Assembly (NCBI GenBank): GCA_001969505.1
Contig: LSSK01000158.1
Span: 7,307 to 35,570, forward strand
DNA length: 28,264 nucleotides
DNA from: Zancudomyces culisetae
Taxonomy: Eukaryota > Kickxellomycota > Harpellomycetes > Harpellales > Legeriomycetaceae
Reading direction: 5' to 3'
Under the pieces are notes generated by a model. The model made no database searches and was not told where the DNA came from. It saw nothing but the letters and a program-made list of their open reading frames with translations. The stretch's first letter is position 1. Every line of letters begins with the position of its first letter. Below, piece after piece: positions 12,203 to 21,555 of the stretch. A program made the translations under genes and the position numbers.

Positions 12203-13263
12203 GTACTCTCACGGTTTATGGTTAAATCATTTTCTTAACAGAATGCATTGGTTTCTGTTGTTTAAATTATCGCACGAATAGCGGTATTTTATTCATCAAA
12301 AGCAAACTTGAATTGCAGTATTCGGGTTTCCGAACCTCAATAACATGACACTAGTTCTACACAATACCAATAGCATAGAATTAGGAATCCAAGCACCACA
12401 CAGCTATTTGCTTAACCCTGAGTTCTAATTGGAGGGGTAGCTACAATGTATCAGCACAAGTCGAGCGATAAAAATAGGATGTCATATACAACAACACAAA
12501 TCCGCTTTAACATGTGGCTTTATTGTTATTTTTTTTTGCATCTTTATTTCGCGCAGAGGGTGTTTTTATTGCTCATTTGTTTGTGCATACTACCAATAAC
12601 ATACAAGGATCTTTTTTTGGGTTACCGCGAGTTTACTGGTCAATAAGGTATGTAGGCCGACTTGGATTATAAAAAAAAGAGTCCAATGGTTTGCATGAAT
12701 TTCATCAATTTGGCCCATAAAGTCCCTTGTTAGTTGATTAGTTTCTGTAATCACAAGACTAGATGTTCTAAATAAAAAAGATAATACAGGTTCCGTAATC
12801 CAAACTAGCTGGTTAACTGAAATTTCAAGTATGTCGAATTAGTAGAATACCAGGTACCAAACTGTAGTATTAGACACAGGCTGACAGTCCGCTCGTGTCA
12901 AGCATCATACATCAGTCGATACAAAAAGAATAAAACACAATATTTTTGAGAGTCACCAAGTTTGTAGCCAATTAATTGTTATTGTACGAAGTGTGGAGGT
13001 AGACATATTGGAAATGGGAGGAGATTACAAGTCACACTTCTTGTTGATACCAATAACAAAGATCCGCATATATTCGGAGATGTGGTGGATACAATTATCA
13101 TGCAGACACATAGCTTGAACTGGCGATTCTGGTTCCTGATATCATCTATGTAGACCCATGTAACAACCTAGAATCGCCTAATACCCAACTCTCTGCCTTT
13201 TGAAAAGGATAAGCATATACGATAGTTTGTTTTGAGATTAACACAACCAACTCAAGTGACTGC

Positions 13264-13289
13264 TTTATTGATATCAGTACATCAATAAA
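13264..13289. terminator. Perfect 9-bp hairpin carrying poly(A)-type signals on both strands
   Basis: TTTATTGAT (13264-13272) and ATCAATAAA (13281-13289) are exact inverted copies around an 8-nt loop. Each arm supplies AATAAA to one strand. On the minus strand the signal lies about 108 nt past the stop of the alpha-crystallin-like gene, a plausible 3' end position. A role in 3' end formation is inferred. Confidence 0.4.
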
Positions 13290-13376
13290 AAATAAAATAG
13301 TAGGTGAATGCCCCAAAGCAAGAATATAGTGAATGACATAATAAATGATAGACTCGACATTAGGTCTTAAAAAAAT

Positions 13377-14517
13377 TTATGCGGCAACAGAGGCGGGATT
13401 GTCGAGCTTGATGGTTGTACATGTAGGAGTCATTATATAGTTATACATTCCCATAAACGAGACACCAAAGTTGCGCATAATGAATTTTATGAAAGAATCC
13501 ACCAAATACACAACTATCAGAATAAGCAACACTGCACCCAGTAGAAAGTACGCTAGAGGGATGTCAGGTGACGATGAAGCCGAGCGAGTATCGATTGTGA
13601 TATCCACTTCGATGGGTGTCTTGAAAATGTCATCAGAGTTTATGTGTTGACAGCAGTTGGGGGATATGCAATCTGGAGGACGTTTACTATAACATACACA
13701 AAAAATAAAAATAAATAACGAGACTACCATTATGTTTTTCACACCAAGAGTGCTAATCATAAAGTATCTAGTGTTTTCAACATGGCTTAAGTAAGTTTTG
13801 AAGGTATACTTACTCAAATATTATGAATAAAACATCATCCTTAATGTATGTTTCTGGAAAATACCTGTAGTCTAAATACTCAGGAGTCTCAATTGATAAC
13901 ATAAATGGCATTAATAAACTTAACGAGCAATTGCATATATGGCAACAAGAACTCCAGTTAAAATCTTTTAGATTGCAATGGTACTCGCACTCTCCATATA
14001 TTACAAGCTTCTTTGTACCTGATGAAAAGTATAAATCAACTTTTACCCCATTGCTCTTGGGTATAAAAACTCGCAGCTCCCAATTTTTTGTGTTGTGTTT
14101 ACTATTTATATCGTATTTTGGATGCCATCCGTGATCACTTATACCGTATTTTGAAAGATATTTCTCCTCCGAAATGAACCTTCGACCTCTGTTTGACTGA
14201 GGGAAAACACGGATAAAGGACTCAGAGAAGCTTTCAATACATTTGTCGCACATGCAGATATCAGCATCAGAGTCCTTTTCCGGTTCGTAACCATCATTAT
14301 TTACTGGGTAGAAGGTTTTTGTATGTTTTTCTTTGTAGTTGTGCTCTGAATTTCGCTCTGGGGCATTCTTGGTGGCGGCTGCAAAGGCAAAATTCTTCGA
14401 AGTATCATTCGTTCGTATGTCCAAATCAAAGTTGCTGGTCGAATATCTAGGCCGGAGCCTTACGGAGTTTTTTATACTATCGTAGCTATCCTCCTGGGAA
14501 TTGAAATTTGAATACAT
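13377..14517 (-). CDS. Alpha-crystallin/Hsp20-like protein with spliced-on membrane anchor
   Basis: Exon 1 is 14517-13814 and exon 2 is 13686-13377, together 337 aa. The N-terminal 128 residues look disordered and contain CMCDKC. Residues about 129-234 resemble a diverged alpha-crystallin domain: WELRVFIPKS, GVKVDLYFSSGTKKLVIYGE, then after a Cys-rich insert (CCHICNC) PFMLSIETPEYLDY and IKDDVLFIIF, the order of strands seen in small heat-shock proteins. Exon 2 adds a Cys-containing linker (RPPDCISPNCCQH), a strong transmembrane helix (about 277-304, IPLAYFLLGAVLLILIVVYL) and a short tail. The unspliced message would stop at once, giving a soluble 235-aa form. The first ATG in frame is 14517; an upstream frame extends without ATG to a GTG at 14598. 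The fold assignment is tentative; coding status is more secure. Membrane-anchored sHSP-like proteins such as plant RTM2 are a loose precedent. Confidence 0.6.
13687..13813 (-). other. Predicted 127-nt intron overlapping a stop codon
   Basis: The donor GTAAGTAT begins one base inside the last sense codon (TTT GA/G TAA), so the TAA stop lies within the donor. The acceptor is TTATAG after a T-rich tract. Splicing keeps the frame (GA+T = Asp) into an open frame of 103 codons. Reading the intron in that same downstream frame gives an ATG at 13760 followed by hydrophobic residues, so an alternative start inside the intron is also possible. Confidence 0.6.
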
Positions 14518-15310
14518 TTGTTCATGTACATATATCTGGCAAATATTTGGTCGATTTGATAGTTTTCTTTCTAATACTATGCACAAACATGCGTTCACCG
14601 GAGAGAAGTGGAAAAAAAGTCAGACTTTAGAAAATTTAACAATATCAAATCTCCAAATAAGACTTGGATAAATCTTATAGTCTAAATAAGGTAGTTGTGA
14701 TAAATGCTGAAAGCACCAAGCATATCACGCTACAAGGTGTTTCCAGAGTTTTACCTTTTATTTTCTCGTTTATTTTATTTTATTTGTTCTGCAAGTTCGT
14801 GTAAAGCTAAATGCGATGATTTTGATAGACAATGAACAGGATCAATATTTGGATTTTAGCGCCCACAAAAGCAGTTATTTGCTGAAACAAAAAGGATAAA
14901 TAGCTTTTTTTTCTGAGTAATGGGGATTGAGAGCAGAAACATGCTGCATGCAAAAATCGACAAAAATGGTCACAAAACGAAAAGACATGGCATGAAAATC
15001 GCGATTTCGTACCTTTATACGAACCATCCTCTTTTTTTCTTCCAAAGTCGACCTTTTTAGATTTAGTGGTATGTAATTATAACTATATATGAATATCAGA
15101 AAAGTAGCAAAATAAATGAAAGATAGGAAAAAAAACAGAAAAGCTGAGCATGTGGGCATGTGGGCATGTGGGCATGTGGGCATGTGGGCATTTTATCTAA
15201 GTTAGAAGGCAAATAAAGTTGTACCATGGGTCAAAGTTGCGGGTCTTCAGTCACTACCACAACATGTACTTTGCAGATATCAGATAAGCACAAAAAAAGC
15301 TCTGTAAATA
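14518..15310. other. Intergenic region with 8-bp tandem repeat
   Basis: This 793-bp region is 5' flank of the alpha-crystallin-like gene and 3' flank of the five-exon membrane gene. The only structured element is the tandem repeat at 15149-15188. A 102-codon minus-strand frame begins within the repeat and shows no family similarity. Confidence 0.55.
15149..15188. repeat. Tandem repeat, five copies of CATGTGGG
   Basis: Five perfect 8-bp copies occupy 40 bp, followed by a partial CAT. Each unit carries GGG, so the plus strand has five G-triplets with 5-nt loops and meets the usual G-quadruplex pattern. It lies about 120 bp past the stop of the minus-strand gene ending at 15311. Confidence 0.9.
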
Positions 15311-18127
15311 TTAGTAATCCATCCAGAACTCAGTAGGGAATACGTTCCTCATGATATACCAGTGATTGACAGCAACGTCGACCGTATACTTGTTAAAAAC
15401 ACCAAAATCACCATCATTGATTACAGCACCCACCGAATTATCGGATGAGCCAGTGGGACCAGCAGTACAACCGTCCAACAACAGTTCATTTTTTGCTAAT
15501 GATTGCAACATCCTGGACCTAATTGAATGTCCAGCAAGTACCTCTTGAGGGAAATCGAACTTCACCGGAAGATCAGAGGCAAAGAACACCTAAATTTTTT
15601 TATTAGTCAGCGCGTAAATATAGAAAGCTGGGATGAGCATATAAATACTCAAAAAAGGGATACCGACTGAACAAATTTTAGATAAATATGAGAGTCGAGA
15701 GGGGGGAGGTAAAAAATGCAGCAAATGGTATATGCAAAAAATATGATGCTTACAATATTCTTGACGGTCTTTTGCTCCTTAGAATCACCCTTATCCAATG
15801 ATTCAGTGTATAAGCGAACATTTTTGAATGCCGTAAGCAATGTATTTTTTATCGAACAGAGAGTATGCTTGTCGTCATTAAAGGCAACGAAATTCTAAAA
15901 TTATAAAGAAACGATAATTAGGCCATTTTTTAGAATACACACAGTACGCGAACACACAAACAAACAATACATGCTTCACAACCCCCCGATATATGTATGT
16001 TATTCTAATCGTGTAATAGTTATATAAATAATAATGTCAAAAGTACCATTGCAAAGACACCATCAGGACGAAGTATTCGTTTTATCTGTTGTAATACTTG
16101 AACCGAAAACAAGTGTGGAGAAATGAATCCATTGGAGAATATGTCGTGAATCACGTAGTCATAGGTGCTGGTTGTATTGAATATAAAATGCCTCCCGTCA
16201 GAGATATGAATAGCATTCAAATCGTTAGGGAGATCAAAGTAGTTAAGCGCCGAGTGAACAACTGCGGCGTCATACTCTACTACATCTACAACCACATTTT
16301 GTTGATGTAGCGATTTTGCCGATACACCAATACCCAGGCCACTATAATATTTGTGCATTGGCAAGATGGGTTAGTCAAATATCGACACAGGATGATAAAA
16401 TATAGTATATAATAACACTTACAGTTGGAGCGCAGCCTCAAATTTTCTTGGTGTGGGTGGCTTGACGTACCGTACAGCTATGTGTTATCATTATTCAAGT
16501 TAAGTTAACTAGGAAAACTAAAACAGCTATCCCAACTACATAATACTCTCCCCCCCCCCCACACACACACACATAAAGTCGTACATATCTATCTGGAGTA
16601 TTACTTACCATCCAAATAATAAAAGTTTCCGTAGATACTCTCGCCGGTGGAATTCCAAATTCCTCCGATAATCGAATGCCCGGCTCTCAAAACACGAAAC
16701 TTGATTTTATTGGTATCGTTGTCTTTATTTTTTATATTTTTGAAGAAATCGGCAACAATGACCCAGCCAGAGATGGATTCAACTCTGGATATTAAAGTAA
16801 ATCCGTTTGTTTCAGAGTGTTCGTTGTGCTTCCACGTCAAGATTGATGAGCATTGAGGGTTTCTGTAAATTGTGTTATATGCAATAAAAAGCACAAATAC
16901 AAATGGGGAAATAGAGAAAAAAGTCCGGAAGCTTTTAAATTTACTTTTTGCCCTCGCTGCAAGTCTTTTGCGTTTGGCATCATTGAGATCTACGGTGGGT
17001 TGCTCCTGTTGTTCCTGGTTTTGATCGTGTTGGTGTTGAGCACTGGGGCTTGACAATTCAGAAATCCGACGCTCAAATCGGGTTTTATCGATGTTTAGTT
17101 GGTAAAAAGACAGGCCTTTAAGAATAATAGACCCCAAACCTAAATGAATAGCATAAAATAGAATACTTGAGCAGGCAGAGAACCTTTTGTGACCCAGGAT
17201 TCTACTAGCAACCATTGCTGCTGATCCACTGGTTAAATAAACCAACGTATCCAACATTGACGATCCTGAAAGCACTGCATTGTAAAAAATCATTGTGGCC
17301 ATAAAAATTGCAAAAAGGTATCCAAAGCCCATAAGTCCATTGTTTGCTTTAAGAGAAATAGCCTTGGCACAAATCATGGTGACACCACCACCCAGGAAGA
17401 GATATACCGGATAATCAAAAAAAATGTGTACGAGAAGTGGACCATAACAAGGTCCAAGGTATGTGTTATTTTCGGGTGTAAACAATGTTGCTGAGAGTAA
17501 GTTTGGGGTGGAAACTAAGAAAACACCAATTAGGTCGAATACCAGACTGATGGCGTATAGGATATCCGTGTCAAGTTTATGAGGATACCAGTTATTTTCT
17601 CTTGTGAGGTTGATAATCAAGTCTGAAGTAGTTTTGCTATCTTGTGTACCAATACTATCACCGGTATCGCCGCCAGCTTTCTTGTTAGATTTGGATCCCT
17701 TTGGATTCTGTTGTTGCTGTAACTGGTCTGTCTGCTTTTTCAACTTATTTACTAAATCTAGATTTTTAAGACTACATAGCCTAACAAAGATCAGGTCAAA
17801 ATAGTGGCTAGAGAGCACACTACCCAAAAAGACGCAGAAAATCCGAATAATTAAATGTTGATTTTGAAAGAAACCAACTTCACTAGGTATAACTGCACCG
17901 TAAATAGGTTCGAGATATTGTGCCCCTAAGATGTTTAAGCCAGAAATGGTTGAAATGATGGTGTATGAAATTATTAAAAGCCCAAGTATCAACGGAGGTT
18001 CGGTGTTGGCATTCATCATTTGTTCAAACGTTGATAGTGTGAGTGAAGGGCCTTTGTCTCCTTCCTTAGTACCGTCGCTCGGTACCTGTTGCGATTCCGA
18101 TTGTGGCTTTCGACTCCTTATTTCCAT
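15311..18127 (-). CDS. Polytopic membrane protein with C-terminal spermidine-synthase-like domain
   Basis: Five exons (18127-16609, 16477-16423, 16341-16047, 15894-15754, 15589-15311) give 762 aa with a continuous frame. Residues 1-425 hold about eight membrane helices (near 45-67, 92-115, 188-208, 231-257, 265-285, 294-311, 318-340, 405-421) with hydrophilic Gln/Lys-rich loops at 128-170 and 360-400. The C-terminal part resembles spermidine synthases and related class I methyltransferases: RVLRAGHSIIGGIW, then the nucleotide-binding GLGIGVSA, acidic strand end VVEYD, HISDGRHF, and DYVIHDIFSNG, whose Asp aligns with the catalytic Asp of aminopropyltransferases. Similar membrane-fused spermidine-synthase-like proteins exist in bacteria and fungi; their substrate is generally unproven. 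True spermidine synthesis should not be assumed, because the GGGDG motif is replaced by GLGIG. Introns are 81-164 nt; two have clear CTAAC/CTGAC-like branch sites. Confidence 0.87.
16478..16608 (-). other. Intron 1 of the membrane/spermidine-synthase-like gene, with C11(AC)6
   Basis: The 131-nt intron runs from GTAAGTAA to CACATAG. It contains eleven C followed by six AC on the plus strand (16550-16572), so the pre-mRNA carries a GU repeat and an eleven-G run about 36-59 nt after the donor. TGATAAC near the acceptor could be the branch site. Removing the intron joins YYLD to AVRYVKPP in frame. Confidence 0.8.
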
Positions 18128-18241
18128 AATTTCTGTTTTTTTATGTATTAGATAAGAGTATAAAGATTACGACCTTAAATATCTGTTAGCAAGCCCCTGA
18201 TAGCTATTGAAAAAGTAAAATGGTTCAGTCAAATAATGTAT

Positions 18242-18496
18242 TTAAAGATAATAAAGTATACTGGTAGTTAAACTTGACCCCTGGAAACCATGGGAATAGG
18301 CGCTGATTATTTTCTTTTTATATGCATGAACTGGCCTAAGTTTCTGGCGCATGTCACTGCTCATGCTGAGCCCCTGTTTTTTATTTTTATTTTTTTTGAA
18401 AATAAAGCGATCGTATTTATGTAACCAGTAGAAGGAGTTATAACCAAACAAAATCAAAAAATTGAAACTGCTTTGCAATGCAAATGTGGGGGCCAT
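18242..18496 (-). CDS. Doubtful small ORF with one membrane segment
   Basis: An 84-aa frame starts at ATG 18496, with a hydrophobic segment near the N terminus (FNFLILFGYNSFYW), a Lys/Asn-rich stretch and a basic C-terminal half. It lies between two minus-strand genes, 102 bp after the WD40 gene's stop and 114 bp before the next start. A TTTTTTTCTAG just upstream could be an acceptor, so it may be a second exon. It may equally be part of the 3' UTR of the WD40 gene. No homologue is recognised. Confidence 0.3.
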   Translation of the reverse strand: MAPTFALQSSFNFLILFGYNSFYWLHKYDRFIFKKNKNKKQGLSMSSDMRQKLRPVHAYKKKIISAYSHGFQGSSLTTSILYYL

Positions 18497-18597
18497 ACCA
18501 AAGGAAGCTAGAAAAAAAACCTTTATAGTCACAATCCCAAAAAAAAAACAAGTGTTATTAGAGCTTAAACAAAAAAAAAAGAAAAAGGTGGTGTAGA

Positions 18598-21555
18598 TCA
18601 AGAATATGATGAGAGCTGTTTGATACAGTCACTGATAACAATGTAGCTTGACTTTATATTATTATCAATAGCAAATGGTGAAGACGCAGAGCGTGAGTTT
18701 GAGGATGAAAGAAGATCGTTTAGAGCGTTGATTAAGGGGCTAACCTCCCTACTGGCTCTCAACTTATTTTCAGCACTGTGGGAAACCAGTGCATCCAAAA
18801 CGGAGTAAAAGCTATTCGAGATTTTGGAAAAGTAATCCAACAGGCTGGAAGAACTCAGTGGGAGGGTTGAATACAAATCCACGCAGGCATCAACTAATGT
18901 AGTCGCTATCTTCATCAGGATATCCCGGTATATTCTCGGTTCCAAACCCAGCGGCTCTTTTTCGATTGTGGAAAGAACAACATCGAGCTGGCGCTTAAAG
19001 CGGGGAGCAACAACCTCTTGTGTCTGTTTTAAAAGGGTCTTGGTCAAGGGGAGACCGTAGAGTGGAGAGTGGTGCAGAGCCCAAAACTTGACATTGGACA
19101 AGTACACGTCGTAAGACCGCATCTGGATCAACGCATTTAGGTATAGGCGCGTAGCAGCGGCAGAAATGGTAACAGTGGCAGGGTAGTACGGATCCAGCGA
19201 ATCAACCATATCGGCATTACCACTAGTATCTTTTACTGGTGGGCGTTTGCGGGATGGAACCAAGGATCTGATCCTGGAAGCATGAGTCTTCATGTGGGTA
19301 ATGATTTTGTCGGCCACTTTAACCTGATCACCGCCTTTTAGGACGGCCTCTTGCACTTTGATCTCTAAATTCACCATTTCCAAAACCAAAATGGGATTTC
19401 GCAGTAAATAGGCTCTTATTATTTCCCGTATTTGAGTCATTTGTAAATTCTCTAATGAAACACTTGAGCCGGGTGTAGAGCCTTGGGTTGGTTGTTGTTG
19501 ATCAGGATCAAAAATGGTTGGTGCCAACAGAACATGAACCAAACCAGCCAAGTCCTGGCTACGCACTACCGCTCCATGCGTCTTCTCCATTTCCATATAT
19601 ATTTCACAAAATGCCTTGCCCATAACCAATCCTTTTATACAATCACGTGCCAAGACGATTTTGATAAGATCTTTAAGCAACTCGGGATCGAATAGTCGAG
19701 GCTGTAGTCGGATTCCACGGCATACACGTTCCTCTTGTTGCACAAGCTTGCCCCACGTTTTAACACTTGCTGCTTCGCCTTGCTTAGCCTCAGCTACCAA
19801 TTCTTGAAGAGTAATTCTTAGCTTCGTAACATTTAACCTTTCTCGAGCCTTTTCGAACTGGCCACCACCCGTTTTTCCCAGTAATGAAAAGTATCCTGGG
19901 GGTAATCCATAGCTTAAATGTCTCATATCTCTTAAAAATTCTGTTTCCGCCGACTTTGCCGCTATTGGTGCCCCATCCTCCTCAGCCGTATCTTTTGAAT
20001 CAGTACTCAAGTTTCTTCCCAGTAGATTATTTTCCAATTCTGGTTTTTCCTCAAAAATTTCGCATAGGTGCTTTATCTGCGCGCTGTGACTAAGTACTTG
20101 CTTTAATATTTCTTGATCGCTTTCCTTGCTGTCATTACCGTTCAACAGCTCGTTCACAAAATCTAGTGCTTTCAGTGCGCCTTCTTCCAACCTTCGCGTG
20201 TATATATCAGCTTCAACCTTTGTCTCCTTTTCCGAGTCCTTTTTGTGTATAGCTATATTACTTAGTATCCTATCAGTCATCACATGAGTATATAAATCTC
20301 CACAGTCCGATAACGAAAATACAACTTCTTGGTCCTTCAGGCTCCCCGAAACCAGCCCAACTATTGATCCAATATCATCAGCTGCTGTTCTATCTGCAAC
20401 AACCCGGCTTGTATATCCCATTGTTTCATCGATTCTTATGTTGTGCAATCGGTAATGCCGATCGCTGCTTCCCGTATTTATCAAATCCAAATGACTTTTA
20501 CTCCAACAAACCTTTGTCACTGTTCCGTTTATCTGATTCTTACCTATAACTGCCGCAACGTCCACCCCAGCTCCCATTTTATTGCCACCAGTGAATCTAA
20601 TGTCCCAGATATTAACCACTCCACCATCTCCTCCCGATGCTATCCAATATGGAACGAATGGTGACCAGCTTATGTCGTTTATTGCCAAGCCCTGACCATC
20701 GTTTTGCATCTTCCAAAAAATCCCTCTCCCCTTTTTACGAAGATCCAAAATACTAATACCACCATCTGTACTTCCGCTCAATATTTGACTATACGGATTG
20801 TGTGGGCTCCATTCAGCAGTGAAAATTGGTTGTCCCGCCATCTTCTCAATTCTAATCGCCTTACTATTTCTATTAATATCCCATACATTTACTGTACCGC
20901 TTAAACAGGATAAAAATGTTGTTGTTTTTGCATTTGCCCTATCAAGTACCCTCCACGCACCCCCGCTTCCATCGCCACCATCATCTGTGCTTATAGTTCC
21001 CGGACAAAATGCAACACAACCCACTCTTCTACTAGCAATATGATTTCCTGGCGCTGCCGTTTCAACGCTTTTTGCTGCCTTATTCTTATATGTTTCAATA
21101 CATTTTACCACCCCTTTACCGCCTCCATTGTTTCCTTCGCCTTCGCCTTGATTGTTTTGCAAGAGTTGTGAGCTTGAAACTTGATACAGTATCGACGCGC
21201 CCCTCTCCGTTCCTGTTATCAAAAAGTCGTCCTGGTAGCTTAATGAATATATCGGAAAACGGGAGGCAAAGAATGCCTTTATTTTCAATTCTGTCTCTCT
21301 ATTCCTTTCATGTTTAGCCTCCACAAAAAATAAATTGGTATCGTAGGATCCTGATCCAACTGCTATCAATGGCAGATTGTTGGATATGGCTAAGCTCGTT
21401 GTAAATCTCGATTCTTCTGGTAGTGGTAAACTCGTTGATTTTAATCCCTCTATATCTGCAAGTTGCGAGGCTAAATATTCTGTTCTCCAAGCGCTCAAGC
21501 CCGCAAAATCTCTTTTAATTCTTTCCACTGAGTTGTAGCTCTGTTGTATTTCCAT
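18598..21555 (-). CDS. WD40-repeat protein with long helical C terminus
   Basis: This 985-aa protein begins at ATG 21555 (the frame extends upstream only through a TTG). Residues about 40-400 form a beta-propeller: recognisable repeats end in VNVWDI (about 225), GGISILDL (about 265), GGVVNIWDIR (about 320) and HYRLHNI (about 372), with preceding SPHNPYSQILSGSTDG and SPFVPYWIASGGDG turns. Gly-rich loops interrupt the N-terminal blades. From about 430 to the end it is mainly alpha-helical, with a distinct segment LPPGYFSLLGKTGGGQF near 550 and helices rich in Leu, Arg and Glu, suggesting a scaffold that binds partners through both parts. A propeller followed by an alpha-solenoid is typical of coat, tethering or nutrient-signalling complexes, but I cannot name the family. 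There are no introns. Confidence 0.87.
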   Translation of the reverse strand: MEIQQSYNSVERIKRDFAGLSAWRTEYLASQLADIEGLKSTSLPLPEESRFTTSLAISNNLPLIAVGSGSYDTNLFFVEAKHERNRETELKIKAFFASRFPIYSLSYQDDFLITGTERGASILYQVSSSQLLQNNQGEGEGNNGGGKGVVKCIETYKNKAAKSVETAAPGNHIASRRVGCVAFCPGTISTDDGGDGSGGAWRVLDRANAKTTTFLSCLSGTVNVWDINRNSKAIRIEKMAGQPIFTAEWSPHNPYSQILSGSTDGGISILDLRKKGRGIFWKMQNDGQGLAINDISWSPFVPYWIASGGDGGVVNIWDIRFTGGNKMGAGVDVAAVIGKNQINGTVTKVCWSKSHLDLINTGSSDRHYRLHNIRIDETMGYTSRVVADRTAADDIGSIVGLVSGSLKDQEVVFSLSDCGDLYTHVMTDRILSNIAIHKKDSEKETKVEADIYTRRLEEGALKALDFVNELLNGNDSKESDQEILKQVLSHSAQIKHLCEIFEEKPELENNLLGRNLSTDSKDTAEEDGAPIAAKSAETEFLRDMRHLSYGLPPGYFSLLGKTGGGQFEKARERLNVTKLRITLQELVAEAKQGEAASVKTWGKLVQQEERVCRGIRLQPRLFDPELLKDLIKIVLARDCIKGLVMGKAFCEIYMEMEKTHGAVVRSQDLAGLVHVLLAPTIFDPDQQQPTQGSTPGSSVSLENLQMTQIREIIRAYLLRNPILVLEMVNLEIKVQEAVLKGGDQVKVADKIITHMKTHASRIRSLVPSRKRPPVKDTSGNADMVDSLDPYYPATVTISAAATRLYLNALIQMRSYDVYLSNVKFWALHHSPLYGLPLTKTLLKQTQEVVAPRFKRQLDVVLSTIEKEPLGLEPRIYRDILMKIATTLVDACVDLYSTLPLSSSSLLDYFSKISNSFYSVLDALVSHSAENKLRASREVSPLINALNDLLSSSNSRSASSPFAIDNNIKSSYIVISDCIKQLSSYS

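Larger units (their letters stand above)
11814..13376. other. Trehalase promoter and 3' flank of the alpha-crystallin-like gene
   Basis: This 1.56-kb region has no convincing gene. A 66-codon plus-strand frame at 12446-12646 is T-rich and has no recognisable similarity. The left part is upstream DNA of the trehalase gene and holds CCCCT/AGGGG cores. The right end contains a hairpin with poly(A)-type signals on both strands. Confidence 0.55.

Noticed and set aside
14875-15183. 102-codon minus-strand frame beginning in the CATGTGGG array
   Set aside because: Its start is made by the tandem repeat and the rest is Phe-rich low-complexity translation without similarity to known proteins.
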